Source: an uncultured Gilliamella sp.
Lineage (GTDB): Bacteria; Pseudomonadota; Gammaproteobacteria; Enterobacterales; Orbaceae
NCBI GenBank assembly: GCA_946481345.1
Contig: CAMLMY010000001.1
Coordinates: 62,001-126,000, forward strand
Length of the DNA stretch: 64,000 bases
Direction: 5' to 3'
The notes beneath the pieces were generated by a model that searched no databases, was not told where the DNA came from, and worked only from the letters and a program-made list of their open reading frames with translations. The position numbers and the translations under genes are program-made. This document shows positions 33,006-43,445 of this stretch, in pieces (positions within the stretch are counted from its first letter, which is position 1; every line of letters starts with the position of its first letter).

Positions 33006-33172
33006 TTTGATACCTATTCATAGTGATATGGTTTACAAGAGTTATTGTGATTTCTTTATCTCAAGTCTGTCGTCACAAAATCTATACAGTAATTGTACAT
33101 TGTTACAATCACTTTTCTCCGATAATAATGCCACATTTTGTCATATTTGAATATGGATTAGTGAGATAAATT

Positions 33173-34582
33173 ATGAGTAAACCAACTAAAGAAATGATTA
33201 ACAGTCGCCCTGACGACGCAGTATTATTAGCTGATGAAGCAAAATATTGCTCATTTGGCGATACTGTGCATTACGTTGAACCACCAAAGATTTTTGATGG
33301 CTGTGAAGGTAGCTACATGTATGATAAAGAAGGTAAAGCTTTTCTTGATTTACAAATGTGGTACTCAGCTTGTAACTTTGGTTATGCCAATGAGCGTCTA
33401 AATAACGTACTTAAAAAACAAATCGATACTTTACCGCAATGTGCGAGTCAGTATCTTCATCCAACTAAAATTGAACTAGCAAAAACTATTGCTCAAGGTA
33501 TGGAAAAACGATTTGGTTACCAAGGCCGTGTGCATTTTAATGTTGGTGGTTCACAATGTATTGAAGATTCATTAAAAGTAGTTCGTAATGCTACCGGCGG
33601 TAAATCACTAATGTTTGCTTTCCAAGGTGGCTATCATGGTCGTACTCTTGGTGCATCATCAATTACTTCAAGTTATCGTTATCGCCGTCGTTATGGTCAT
33701 TTTGGTGATCGTGCTATGTTTGTTCCTTTCCCATATCCATTCCGTCGCCCTAAAGGAATGACTTCAGAAGAGTATGGTGAACATTTAGTTGCTGAATTTG
33801 CTCGTTTATTTGAAACAGAATATCACGGTGTTTGGGATCCTAAAGTAGGTCAAGCTGAATATGCTGCTTTCTATGCCGAACCTTTACAAGCAACAGGCGG
33901 TTATATTGTCCCTCCTCGTAACTACTTTAAAGGTTTGAAAAAAGTTTTAGATCAATATGGTATTTTATTAGTCGTTGATGAAATCCAAATGGGCTTTTAT
34001 CGTACTGGTAAACTATGGTCAATCGAACACTTTGATGTTAAACCTGATGTAGTGGTATTTGCCAAAGCATTAACTAATGGTTTAAACCCACTAGGTGGGT
34101 TATGGGCTCGTGAAGAGTTAATTAATCCTGAAGTATTTCCTGTTGGTTCAACACATTCAACTTTTGCGTCAAATCCATTAGGTACTGCGGTTGGCTTAGA
34201 AGTATTAAAAATGACTTCAGAAACCGATTACGAAAAAATGGTGATGGAAAGTGGTGCATACTTCCTTGAAGGATTAAAAACACTTGAGAAGAAACATAAA
34301 GAAATTGGTGAGGTTGATGGCTTAGGTCTTGCACTACGTGCTGAGATTTGTACCGATGACGGTTTTACAGCTAATAAAGCATTAGTTGATAAAATGGTTG
34401 ATATTGGTATGTCAGGTGATCTTGATTGGAAAGGTAATAAAATGGGCTTGGTGCTTGATATTGGTGGTTATTATAAAAATGTTATCACTTTTGCTCCTTC
34501 ATTACATATTACTCGTCAAGAAATCGATCAAGGTATTGAATTACTTGACCAATTAATTACTCGAGCTAAAAAAGAACTTTAA
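33173..34582 (+). CDS. Class III PLP-dependent aminotransferase
   Basis: VVDEIQMGFYRTGKLWSIEHFDVKPDVVVFAKALTNGLNPLGGLWA. Confidence 0.9.
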   Translation: MSKPTKEMINSRPDDAVLLADEAKYCSFGDTVHYVEPPKIFDGCEGSYMYDKEGKAFLDLQMWYSACNFGYANERLNNVLKKQIDTLPQCASQYLHPTKIELAKTIAQGMEKRFGYQGRVHFNVGGSQCIEDSLKVVRNATGGKSLMFAFQGGYHGRTLGASSITSSYRYRRRYGHFGDRAMFVPFPYPFRRPKGMTSEEYGEHLVAEFARLFETEYHGVWDPKVGQAEYAAFYAEPLQATGGYIVPPRNYFKGLKKVLDQYGILLVVDEIQMGFYRTGKLWSIEHFDVKPDVVVFAKALTNGLNPLGGLWAREELINPEVFPVGSTHSTFASNPLGTAVGLEVLKMTSETDYEKMVMESGAYFLEGLKTLEKKHKEIGEVDGLGLALRAEICTDDGFTANKALVDKMVDIGMSGDLDWKGNKMGLVLDIGGYYKNVITFAPSLHITRQEIDQGIELLDQLITRAKKEL

Positions 34583-34597
34583 GTCTTAAAGCAAAAT

Positions 34598-34625
34598 AAT
34601 CCCGCTAATATGTGTTAGCGGGATT
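34598..34625 (+). terminator. Hairpin after aminotransferase gene
   Basis: aatcccgctaa tatgtg ttagcgggatt, 11-bp stem; weak T tail, possible attenuator. Confidence 0.55.
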
Positions 34626-34655
34626 CTAGTTATACCCGATCCTTTATAGAAAGTT

Positions 34656-35705
34656 ATGCGATATATCAATCAACTAGAACCCAATGAACTAATCAATAAT
34701 TTTATTTCTCATCCACCACAGGAATTTACGAGCTGGATGAGCGAAGATGGTGTACCTGCTTTTTCTGCTAAGTTTGATTTGCTCACAACTGCCGATGATG
34801 ATTTTAAACATAAAGTTCATAAATTACCTTTTTATAGCAAATGGCGACATTGGTTACAACCAAAAACATGTTTTGTCGGAACGACAGTTTCAGAATACAG
34901 TTTGTTAACTGATAAAGTGAATGCACAGCAATTAGCTGATAATGTTAAAACAGCGTACGCAAAGAAATATCCTTTTACTATTGTGAAAGATTTACCTTCC
35001 GATTCGCCTTTACTAAGTAAGCAGGATAATCAATATTCTAAACAGGTTATTGGGTCTTTAAAAGATAACGGTTTTATTGAAGTTGAAGGACAAGCTTTAG
35101 CGTGGGTTCCAATCGATTTCGAATCGATAAATGACTTTTTGGCAAAATTATCATATAGCCGTCGAAAGAATTTAAGAAGAAAGCTGAAATCTCGTGAAAA
35201 ATTAGAGATTAATATCTTACAAACTGGTGATAACTGTTTTTTTGATGACGCCAATCTTGATTTATATTATCAGCTTTATCTTAATGTATATGAACAAAGT
35301 GAAATACATTTTGATTTATTAACCAAACCATTTTTTATCCAATTACTGCAAAGTAAAGCAGCAAATGGGCGTATTTTCACTTATCACTATAATGGCCAAT
35401 TAATTGGTTATAACATCTGTTTTGTGGTGAATAATGTTCTAATTGATAAGTATATTGGTATGGTTTATCCGCAGGCACGGGAGTTGAATCTCTATTTTGT
35501 TAGCTGGTTTGTTAATCTTGAATATGCGTTACAACAGAAACTAAGTAGTTATGTCGCAGGTTGGACAGATCCCGAAGTTAAAGCTTCGTTAGGTGCTAGT
35601 TTTACTTTAACCAAACATCTAGTTTATATTCGAAATCCTCTGTTAAGAATAATTTTACGTAAATTAATAGGCCATTTTGAAACCGATAAGGAGAAAGTAG
35701 CATGA
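34656..35705 (+). CDS. GNAT-fold (BioF2/FemAB-like) acyltransferase
   Basis: SYSRRKNLRRKLKSREKLEINIL...LYYQLYLNVYEQSEIHFDLLTKPFFIQLLQ...GQLIGYNICFVVNNVLIDKYIGMVYPQARELNLYF. Confidence 0.7.
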   Translation: MRYINQLEPNELINNFISHPPQEFTSWMSEDGVPAFSAKFDLLTTADDDFKHKVHKLPFYSKWRHWLQPKTCFVGTTVSEYSLLTDKVNAQQLADNVKTAYAKKYPFTIVKDLPSDSPLLSKQDNQYSKQVIGSLKDNGFIEVEGQALAWVPIDFESINDFLAKLSYSRRKNLRRKLKSREKLEINILQTGDNCFFDDANLDLYYQLYLNVYEQSEIHFDLLTKPFFIQLLQSKAANGRIFTYHYNGQLIGYNICFVVNNVLIDKYIGMVYPQARELNLYFVSWFVNLEYALQQKLSSYVAGWTDPEVKASLGASFTLTKHLVYIRNPLLRIILRKLIGHFETDKEKVA

Positions 35706-36574
35706 CATTGCCGGTTATCCTTAATTTTGATCAAAGCGTAGGTGAAATTAATGACGCTAAAACGATTGATTTCACGCAGTGGCAAGATGTAATTCGCTTT
35801 GGTTGTAATGAAAAAAATTTCCAAAAATTTAAAATGCAATTACAACAATCATTACCAGAAAACTATGGCACAGTGTTGATGGGGAGCGGTGATTATCATC
35901 ATATTTCGCTATTACTAATTGAGCAACTTGCTAAGCAATATTCAGCAGATAATCCAATTGAAGTGATTATTTTTGATAATCATCCAGACAATATGCGTTA
36001 TCTATTTGGTGTTCACTGTGGCTCATGGGTGAGCTATGTAGCAAGTTTACCGTTCGTAAGTCATGTTCATGTGTTAGGCATAACTTCTAATGATATTGGA
36101 TTATGGCATTTTTGGGAAAATAGATGGTCACCGCTATTTCATAAAAAATTGACTTATTGGAGCTTAGATGTCAATGTTTCTTGGGCGAAAAAAATTGGCT
36201 TGAATCAAGCTTTTCGTCATTTTGATTCGCCTGATGATTTGATTACCCAGTTTCTATCTGAACAATATCGTAATACTAAACCAATATATTTATCGATAGA
36301 TAAAGACGTATTAAGTGAAGAGGTTATTCATACTAATTGGGATCAAGGAAAACTGCAAACTTATCACTTATTGGATACTATTTCCTCAATTAAACCACGA
36401 ATTATTGGTAGTGATATCACTGGTGAATTATCAATATGGCAACCGAAAAGTTGGTTTAAACGATTGCTTAGTTCATTAGATAAACAACCAGAAATATCCT
36501 TAGAGAACTTAAATGGTTGGCAACAAGAACAATATCAACTCAATTTAACATTATTAAACGCTTTAAAAGCCTAG
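35702..36574 (+). CDS. Arginase/ureohydrolase-family protein
   Basis: Metal-site-like motifs MGSGDYHH, IFDNHPDNM, LSIDKDVL; 4-bp overlap with previous gene. Confidence 0.75.
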   Translation: MTLPVILNFDQSVGEINDAKTIDFTQWQDVIRFGCNEKNFQKFKMQLQQSLPENYGTVLMGSGDYHHISLLLIEQLAKQYSADNPIEVIIFDNHPDNMRYLFGVHCGSWVSYVASLPFVSHVHVLGITSNDIGLWHFWENRWSPLFHKKLTYWSLDVNVSWAKKIGLNQAFRHFDSPDDLITQFLSEQYRNTKPIYLSIDKDVLSEEVIHTNWDQGKLQTYHLLDTISSIKPRIIGSDITGELSIWQPKSWFKRLLSSLDKQPEISLENLNGWQQEQYQLNLTLLNALKA

Positions 36575-36631
36575 TATTATTAATCTATTATTCTTTTAAT
36601 AAAATACAGCTAGGCTTGACTTTAGTTTTGA

Positions 36632-37057
36632 TTAATAACTGTTATGACTGTTTTTGTTGGTTAGTTTACTTTCCGCCAATGCCAGAAACATAATTCCTGA
36701 AACAATCAATATTGTTCCAATTAACTTAAATAACGTTATTGGTTCATTAAATAACCAAACTGATGCAATCATTACCGTGACGACTTCGAAATGAGATGCC
36801 GCAAAAGCTGGTCCGACAGGCGCTTTTTTTAATAAAGTCATCCAAGTGAAGAAAGTAAAAATATAACCTGCAATTGATACATAGATCCAATGGCCAGAAA
36901 AAACCCTAATAATCCATTCAACACTCATCGCAAGAGGTTGTGCATGCTCAGCAGCCAATTTGAAGCTGCACTGGGCAATGGTATCAAACATTAATAATAC
37001 GGTAAAACCAATCAAATAAAACTTAGCCATATTAAGACATTCCCACAAAAATAACAC
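36632..37057 (-). CDS. SMR/EamA-type small multidrug-resistance-like transporter, subunit B
   Basis: 141 aa, four TM; VGPAFAASHFEVVTVMIASVWLFNEPITLFKLIGTILIVSGI. Confidence 0.8.
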   Translation of the reverse strand: MLFLWECLNMAKFYLIGFTVLLMFDTIAQCSFKLAAEHAQPLAMSVEWIIRVFSGHWIYVSIAGYIFTFFTWMTLLKKAPVGPAFAASHFEVVTVMIASVWLFNEPITLFKLIGTILIVSGIMFLALAESKLTNKNSHNSY

Positions 37058-37388
37058 CAGCAGTTATTAATAACATACCAATAATGCGATAAAGAGTGAG
37101 TAATTCTTTGAAAAGAATTCGACCAACTAACATAATAGTAATAATATTAAATGAGGCCAGTAATACTCCTTGAGATAGTGGCACTAAAGTTAAAAAGGCT
37201 AGCCACAATAAAAATTCAGCAATGTAAGATGCTATTCCTACCCAAATCCAATGATTTTTAGCCAAATCCAACCAGTAATACCAACCATCTCGATTGGTCG
37301 GTGATATTGCAGCATATTTAAAGGCAACTTGTCCTAAAGTATCAAAACAGATATTACTAACCCAAAGAAAAATAACTAAGGATGACAT
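37032..37388 (-). CDS. SMR/EamA-type small transporter, subunit A
   Basis: 118 aa, four TM; LSQGVLLASFNIITIMLVGRILFKELLTLYRIIGMLLITAGVIFVG; overlaps next gene. Confidence 0.8.
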   Translation of the reverse strand: MSSLVIFLWVSNICFDTLGQVAFKYAAISPTNRDGWYYWLDLAKNHWIWVGIASYIAEFLLWLAFLTLVPLSQGVLLASFNIITIMLVGRILFKELLTLYRIIGMLLITAGVIFVGMS

Positions 37389-38221
37389 TATGCTTGATTT
37401 CCTTCTACAATATGATTAAAGAATGAAGCACATTCTTTAATCACTTCTCGGCGTTGGCTATCAATGGTAATTAAATGATAACTATCATTTAATACGATTA
37501 ACTGTTTTGGGCCGGAAACGTGTTTTTCAACTAATTTTGCATTTGTTTCAATATTGGCAATGTCATCATTGCCTGAATGCATAATTAAACACGGTGAGGT
37601 AACTTTAGGTAACTCCTGACGCATATGTTTAGCCAATAACTGCATTTCAGCTAAAGCTGGGAAAGGGTTACCTGCCAGTCCTGCAGAGGCGGCGTCACCA
37701 CTTAACATGCTTTCAGACACAACAGCCCGAATCCGCTCATCCTTAAGGCCATAAGGTGGTTTTTCAATAAAAGATACTTTTTGAAAAATACCAAGTTTTT
37801 TGAAATAGACTAATAAAAAGAAGAATTTTTTAGCCCAAAATGGCATGCTCCAGCCATCATAAGAAAAAGTAGGTGCTAAAACACCAACACCTTTCACTTG
37901 ATTGGGACGATCGGCAGCTAATTTTAACGCTAATAATGCGCCCATAGATAAACCTGCGACAAACAGATTATCAACATGTTGAGCTAAATAATCAGCACCA
38001 TCTTGAACACTTTTATACCAATCTTGCCAAGTTGTTTTACATAGATCTGCTTCTGTACCACAGTGACCAGCTAACTGTATTGCATACACAGTAAATCCAG
38101 CTTTATGTAAACCATTGGCTAAAATACGCATTTCATTTGGTGTACCAGTTAAACCGTGAATTAATAGCACACCATTTTTATTACCAGGTAAAAAATAAGA
38201 TAAATCTTCAATTGTACTCAT
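37388..38221 (-). CDS. Alpha/beta hydrolase (carboxylesterase/thermostable monoacylglycerol lipase-like)
   Basis: GVLLIHGLTGTPNEMRILANGL; nucleophile FVAGLSMGALLAL; stop/start TAATG coupling to SMR gene. Confidence 0.87.
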   Translation of the reverse strand: MSTIEDLSYFLPGNKNGVLLIHGLTGTPNEMRILANGLHKAGFTVYAIQLAGHCGTEADLCKTTWQDWYKSVQDGADYLAQHVDNLFVAGLSMGALLALKLAADRPNQVKGVGVLAPTFSYDGWSMPFWAKKFFFLLVYFKKLGIFQKVSFIEKPPYGLKDERIRAVVSESMLSGDAASAGLAGNPFPALAEMQLLAKHMRQELPKVTSPCLIMHSGNDDIANIETNAKLVEKHVSGPKQLIVLNDSYHLITIDSQRREVIKECASFFNHIVEGNQA

Positions 38222-38231
38222 TATTATTCCT

Positions 38232-38960
38232 TTATTTTACCGCCATGACTGGAATTAGTGTTTGTTGCATCTGTTTTAATGCTGCGGTTACATCAGCAAA
38301 ACTCTCAATAGCACTGTGTTTAATATTGTTTTTTTCGCAATAATTAATCAACTTATCTTTGGCGAAAACAAGATCGACATGATGAGAAACGCAAAAATCG
38401 GACGTACCATCACCAACATACAGTATCTGAGGAAAATGTTGCTGTTGTTTAACATGATTGCATTTGCAGTTACCGCTTTGTTTAATACAATTTTTATTGG
38501 CAAATGGGAACTCCAGGCGCCAACTTCGTTGATTATTATGCATTAACTTATTGGCATAAATAGGTAAATTCTCAATACCATGGTGTTTTAACACAAACTG
38601 AATAGCATAATCTAAGCCGTCACTAACTACATGAACTGGAATATGATTTTTTTCAGTGTAATCAATAAATGCTTTAAAATTATCATCAATTTCAATTTTT
38701 GCTAATGCTTGATTGAGTTCCTCTAGGCTAGCATCCATTAATGCAATCTGTTTACTCATACATTCTTGAGAGCCGATTTTGCCACTAACCCATAACTCTT
38801 CAAGTTCATCACAACCATCTTGACCAAATTGACTAAGTAAAGTATCAGTAACATCTTTAACACTAATTGTGCCATCAAAATCACATAAAATAATAGGGTT
38901 TTGGTGGTGAGTATAAGATGGCTGAAAAAGATGATTAGTAATTGATGAAAAAGTATTCAT
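38232..38960 (-). CDS. MtnX-like HAD-IB family phosphatase
   Basis: ILCDFDGTISVKDVTDTLL; VVSDGLDYAI; ILYVGDGTSDFCVSHHVDLVFAK. Confidence 0.87.
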   Translation of the reverse strand: MNTFSSITNHLFQPSYTHHQNPIILCDFDGTISVKDVTDTLLSQFGQDGCDELEELWVSGKIGSQECMSKQIALMDASLEELNQALAKIEIDDNFKAFIDYTEKNHIPVHVVSDGLDYAIQFVLKHHGIENLPIYANKLMHNNQRSWRLEFPFANKNCIKQSGNCKCNHVKQQQHFPQILYVGDGTSDFCVSHHVDLVFAKDKLINYCEKNNIKHSAIESFADVTAALKQMQQTLIPVMAVK

Positions 38961-39121
38961 AGTTAACGAAAAAATTGCTTAGTTATAGATATTGGCGCCA
39001 ATTCTCTCATATAGCGGTCGTAAACTTTGTAGGCTCTTTGTATATCTTTTGTAACGAGGCTTCATTTACCTGTATAATAAGGTATTTTGAAGTACACATT
39101 ATACGGTAAAGAGAGCCGAAA

Positions 39122-39850
39122 ATGAGTGAACGTATATTAATCATCGAAGATGATGAAAGATTAGCCAATTTAATCCAAGTTTATTTAATCCGTCAGGGGT
39201 ATATGGTTGATTGGCATAATAGTGGTGCAGGTGCCGAAGAAAAAATACAACAGATCAATCCTGATTTAGTTATTTTAGATGTCATGCTGCCAGAAAAATC
39301 TGGATTTGATATATGTCGAGATATACGTTCGTGGTTTACAAACTATATTCTGATTATGACCGCGAGTGAAGACAATATTGATGAAATTGTTGGTTTAGAG
39401 TTAGGTGCAGATGATTATCTAGCTAAACCTATAGAACCGCGGTTATTACTTGCTCGTATTCGTGCATTGTTGCGACGAAAACAGATCGAAACCGATAAAG
39501 AAAGCTATAAGGAGCTAATAACTTCGTTTAACAATAATACTCTGGTCTTTGATAATTTGGTTATTGATGGTGAAAATCGAAGAGTGTTATTAGATGGGCA
39601 AGATATCGATTTGACTACGGCAGAATTTGATTTACTTTGGTTATTAGCAAATAACGCCGGTAAGATTTTATCGCGAGACGATATATTTTCTCAAGTAAGA
39701 GGTATTGATTTTGATGGTAGCGATCGTTCTATTGATGCGCGCATTTCTCGATTACGGCGCAAATTACTAGATGATCCTGACAACTCATCACGGATCAAAA
39801 CCGTGCGTGGAAAAGGCTATTTATTTATGCGTGAAGGGGAAAATCATTGA
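39122..39850 (+). CDS. rstA: OmpR-family response regulator, RstA-like
   Basis: ILIIEDDERLANLIQVYL; LVILDVMLPEKSGFDICRDIR; C-terminal winged helix DRSIDARISRLRRKLLDDP. Confidence 0.8.
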   Translation: MSERILIIEDDERLANLIQVYLIRQGYMVDWHNSGAGAEEKIQQINPDLVILDVMLPEKSGFDICRDIRSWFTNYILIMTASEDNIDEIVGLELGADDYLAKPIEPRLLLARIRALLRRKQIETDKESYKELITSFNNNTLVFDNLVIDGENRRVLLDGQDIDLTTAEFDLLWLLANNAGKILSRDDIFSQVRGIDFDGSDRSIDARISRLRRKLLDDPDNSSRIKTVRGKGYLFMREGENH

Positions 39851-41190
39851 AACAATTATTAGCTAAACCGCTATTCTTCAATCGCCGCATCGTCTTTTAC
39901 CTTGTTATTTTGCTTTCGTTACAATGTATTATTGCTTATGGTGCATTATTGGTGTTTGACTCATTACCTTCGTCTTTAACTGATATGCCCGATGATCATC
40001 TTATTTTTCGTGAATCACAACGCGGAACTGTCAACTTAATTCGTAAACACATTGATGAAAATAAGCAACGTCCATTGCAAGATGTAGTTAATGAATTACA
40101 GCCTTCTTTTGGTTATCCAATAAAAGTTTTACCAGAACAGACTATCTTGTCTCATTCCGTTAAAAAAGAGTTAGAAAAACTCGGTTTTGCTTATGATGGT
40201 GATGACGAGGTTGTCTATATTGATTTAAAGGATGGACATCTATTGCAACTAGGTCCGATTTTAATGCGAGATATATTAGAATCGAATACCATGTCGTTGA
40301 GTGTATTTCTTATTATTTGGGCCTTGTTTAGTGCCATTATCTTTTTTATTTTAATCTATTTTGCTTTTAGTGCCGTTTGGAAAGATTTGGTTAATATTCG
40401 CCAAACCGCAGAGCAATTGGGACAAGGAAATTTAAAAGCGCGTACTGAAAATGTAAAAGGTTGGTTATTTAAACCGTTAGCTAATGTACTTAATAACATG
40501 GGGACTCAGATAGAACATTTAGTTAGTACCAACCAAACGATTTCACATGCGATGGCTCATGAACTACGTACGCCACTTGCACGGATGCGATTTGAGTTAA
40601 GTATGCTTGAAGAGTCCAGCGATGAGCATGAAAAAGCGTTACTGCAAAAAGGAATGAGCGATGATATTAATGAACTTGAAACGCTGATAAATGCCAGTTT
40701 GAATTATTTCAAAATGCAGCAGAGTAATATCGAATTAAATCTTACTAATGTATCGTTGAAAGAGTGGGGCGAAAAAGTTTGTCAATCATTAGCACTATTT
40801 AAACCAGAAGGGTTTGAGCTAGTTTGTAATAGTCAAGATGTAGAAGCCAAAATTGATATTAATTTGGTTGAAACCATGGTCAAAAATTTACTACTCAATG
40901 CGTTTAAATATGCTACACATAAAGCTGTGTTGAATATCACGAAACAGGATCATCGAGTGATTTTAGAGATTGATGATGATGGGACTGGTATTCCTTTTGA
41001 TGCTCGTGAAAAAATTTTTATGCCTTTTGCTCGACTTGATACTAGCCGCACACGTTCAACCGGCGGATATGGGTTAGGGCTTGCTTATGTAAAATTAATG
41101 GCTGAATTTCATGACGGTAAAGCATTCGTGGTGACTAGCCCATTAGGGGGTGCTAGATTTGTGGTTTCGATAAAATCAGGTGATGAATAA
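39847..41190 (+). CDS. rstB: Sensor histidine kinase, RstB-like
   Basis: H-box AMAHELRTPLARMRFELSML; two TMs with HAMP; overlaps response regulator. Confidence 0.8.
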   Translation: MKQLLAKPLFFNRRIVFYLVILLSLQCIIAYGALLVFDSLPSSLTDMPDDHLIFRESQRGTVNLIRKHIDENKQRPLQDVVNELQPSFGYPIKVLPEQTILSHSVKKELEKLGFAYDGDDEVVYIDLKDGHLLQLGPILMRDILESNTMSLSVFLIIWALFSAIIFFILIYFAFSAVWKDLVNIRQTAEQLGQGNLKARTENVKGWLFKPLANVLNNMGTQIEHLVSTNQTISHAMAHELRTPLARMRFELSMLEESSDEHEKALLQKGMSDDINELETLINASLNYFKMQQSNIELNLTNVSLKEWGEKVCQSLALFKPEGFELVCNSQDVEAKIDINLVETMVKNLLLNAFKYATHKAVLNITKQDHRVILEIDDDGTGIPFDAREKIFMPFARLDTSRTRSTGGYGLGLAYVKLMAEFHDGKAFVVTSPLGGARFVVSIKSGDE

Positions 41191-41396
41191 TCAATCTAGA
41201 TTTTATAAAATTTAATTAAAAACTATTAAGAAAGATATGGATTTGAATAAGAATATTTTTTCAGATAACTTAAAACTCTCGTTTTAACGTTTCGAAAAAA
41301 CAAAAAATTTGTTATATTCTTTGCTCAAAATGATAAAAGTGAAAAATCTCATTTCTAAATTGGTCATGAGTAAACATATATAATTAGAGGTTTTTT

Positions 41397-43073
41397 ATGA
41401 GCGGTGTATTACCGGCAGAGAACGAAACTCGTCCAACTAACTTTATACGTCAAATTATTGATGCAGATCTTGCGGCTGGAAAATATAAAACAACCCATAC
41501 CCGTTTTCCACCTGAACCTAATGGCTATCTACATATTGGTCATGCAAAATCTATCTGTTTAAATTTCGGAATTGCGCAAGATTATCAGGGTAAATGTAAT
41601 TTACGCTTTGATGATACCAATCCAGCCAAAGAAGATATCGAATACGTTGAATCTATAAAAGAAGATGTTCGTTGGTTAGGATTCCAATGGGATGGTGAAA
41701 TTTGTTACTCATCTGACTATTTTGACCGTTTATATGAATATGCAATTGAACTGATTAATAAAGGTCTTGCTTATGTTGATGAATTGTCTGCTGATGAAAT
41801 CCGCGAATATCGTGGAACATTAACACAAGCAGGTAAAAATAGCCCTTATCGTGATCGAAGTATTGAAGAAAACCTAGCATTATTCATTCAAATGAAAGAA
41901 GGTAAATTTGCAGAAGGTAAAGCCTGCTTAAGAGCAAAAATTGATATGGCATCACCATTTATTGTTATGCGTGATCCCGTATTATATCGTATAAAATTTG
42001 CTGAGCATCACCAAACAGGCAATAAATGGTGTATTTACCCAATGTATGATTTTACACATTGTATCTCGGATGCTATTGAAAATATAACTCATTCACTTTG
42101 TACACTTGAGTTTCAAGATAATCGTCGTTTGTACGATTGGGTTTTAGATAATATTACTATTGAAGCAAGACCACATCAGTATGAGTTTTCGAGACTAAAT
42201 CTTGAATATGCTATTACTTCTAAACGAAAATTAACCCAGTTAGTTTCTGAACAAATTGTTGACGGTTGGAATGACCCTCGGATGCCTACCGTATCGGGTT
42301 TGCGTCGCCGTGGTTATACACCGGCATCAATTCGTGAATTTTGTCGTCGAATTGGTGTAACTAAACAAGAAAATACGGTTGAAATGAGTACACTTGAGTT
42401 CTGTATTCGTGAAGATCTTAATGAAAATGCGCCACGAGCAATGGCGGTACTTGATCCTGTTAAAGTTGTCATTGAAAACTTTTCGGAAACACTTGATGAA
42501 GTACTTAGCATGCCAAATCACCCTAATCGCCCAGAATTAGGTCATCGAGAAGTGACATTCACGCGTGAAATTTATATTGATCGAGCTGATTTTAGGGAAG
42601 AAGCAAATAAAAATTATAAGCGTTTAGTATTAGGTAAAGAAGTTCGTTTGCGTAATGCTTATGTGATACGAGCAGAGCGTGTTGAAAAAGATGTGGACGG
42701 TAATATTCAAACTATTTATTGTAGTTATGATCCTGCTACATTAAATAAAAATCCTGAAGATGGACGTAAAGTTAAAGGCGTTATTCACTGGGTGTCAGCT
42801 AAATTTGCAAAGCCAGCTGAAATTCGTCTTTATGATCGGCTATTTAATACTCCAAATCCAGGTAGTGCAGAGGACTTTTTATCAACTATCAATCCAAATT
42901 CATTAATTATTAAACATGGGTTTGTTGAGCCTAGTTTGCAAAAAGCTGAAGCAGAACACGCTTATCAATTTGAACGTGAAGGTTATTTTTGTCTTGATAG
43001 TAAATATGCCACTGAAGATAATTTAGTATTTAATCGAACAGTGGGATTAAGAGACAGTTGGAACGAAGCTTAA
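41397..43073 (+). CDS. glnS: Glutaminyl-tRNA synthetase
   Basis: [35 protein letters not shown]-type motif; 558 aa. Confidence 0.98.
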   Translation: MSGVLPAENETRPTNFIRQIIDADLAAGKYKTTHTRFPPEPNGYLHIGHAKSICLNFGIAQDYQGKCNLRFDDTNPAKEDIEYVESIKEDVRWLGFQWDGEICYSSDYFDRLYEYAIELINKGLAYVDELSADEIREYRGTLTQAGKNSPYRDRSIEENLALFIQMKEGKFAEGKACLRAKIDMASPFIVMRDPVLYRIKFAEHHQTGNKWCIYPMYDFTHCISDAIENITHSLCTLEFQDNRRLYDWVLDNITIEARPHQYEFSRLNLEYAITSKRKLTQLVSEQIVDGWNDPRMPTVSGLRRRGYTPASIREFCRRIGVTKQENTVEMSTLEFCIREDLNENAPRAMAVLDPVKVVIENFSETLDEVLSMPNHPNRPELGHREVTFTREIYIDRADFREEANKNYKRLVLGKEVRLRNAYVIRAERVEKDVDGNIQTIYCSYDPATLNKNPEDGRKVKGVIHWVSAKFAKPAEIRLYDRLFNTPNPGSAEDFLSTINPNSLIIKHGFVEPSLQKAEAEHAYQFEREGYFCLDSKYATEDNLVFNRTVGLRDSWNEA

Positions 43074-43079
43074 TCATAA

Positions 43080-43109
43080 TCAATACGCCAACTTTGGTTG
43101 GCGTATTGA
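43080..43109. terminator. Hairpin downstream of glnS
   Basis: tcaatacgccaac tttg gttggcgtattga, 13-bp perfect stem. Confidence 0.7.
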
Positions 43110-43314
43110 TTTAATCCACTCTACTTAATATTTTTATTGATATCATCGTCAGAAGCTTAGTTTGGCTTACTTTTGCAGTATGAATATAATCCTCAATAAT
43201 AATGATTACTAACAGATTGTAATTAAAAATTTTCTTAATTTAATAATAAACATTAAAGATTTATTTTAAAAAATTGTAGTGTTTTAAATAATCATAAAAA
43301 GCCGAATTGAACAT

Positions 43315-43334
43315 TAAAAAACCCCTTTCCTCAA
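43315..43334 (-). repeat. Dispersed 20-bp repeat TTGAGGAAAGGGGTTTTTTA, copy 2 (reverse orientation)
   Basis: taaaaaacccctttcctcaa on + strand; shares 24 bp AATTTTGAGGAAAGGGGTTTTTTA with copy 3. Confidence 0.9.
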
Positions 43335-43445
43335 AATTCTTTAATTACATTATATTATGATTTTTAAGATAGCCTCTTTGTTCAGTTTATTTTATAATGT
43401 TGTTCTATTTTTTTCCTATTTTGGCTTAAAAAGAGTACTCTTAGC

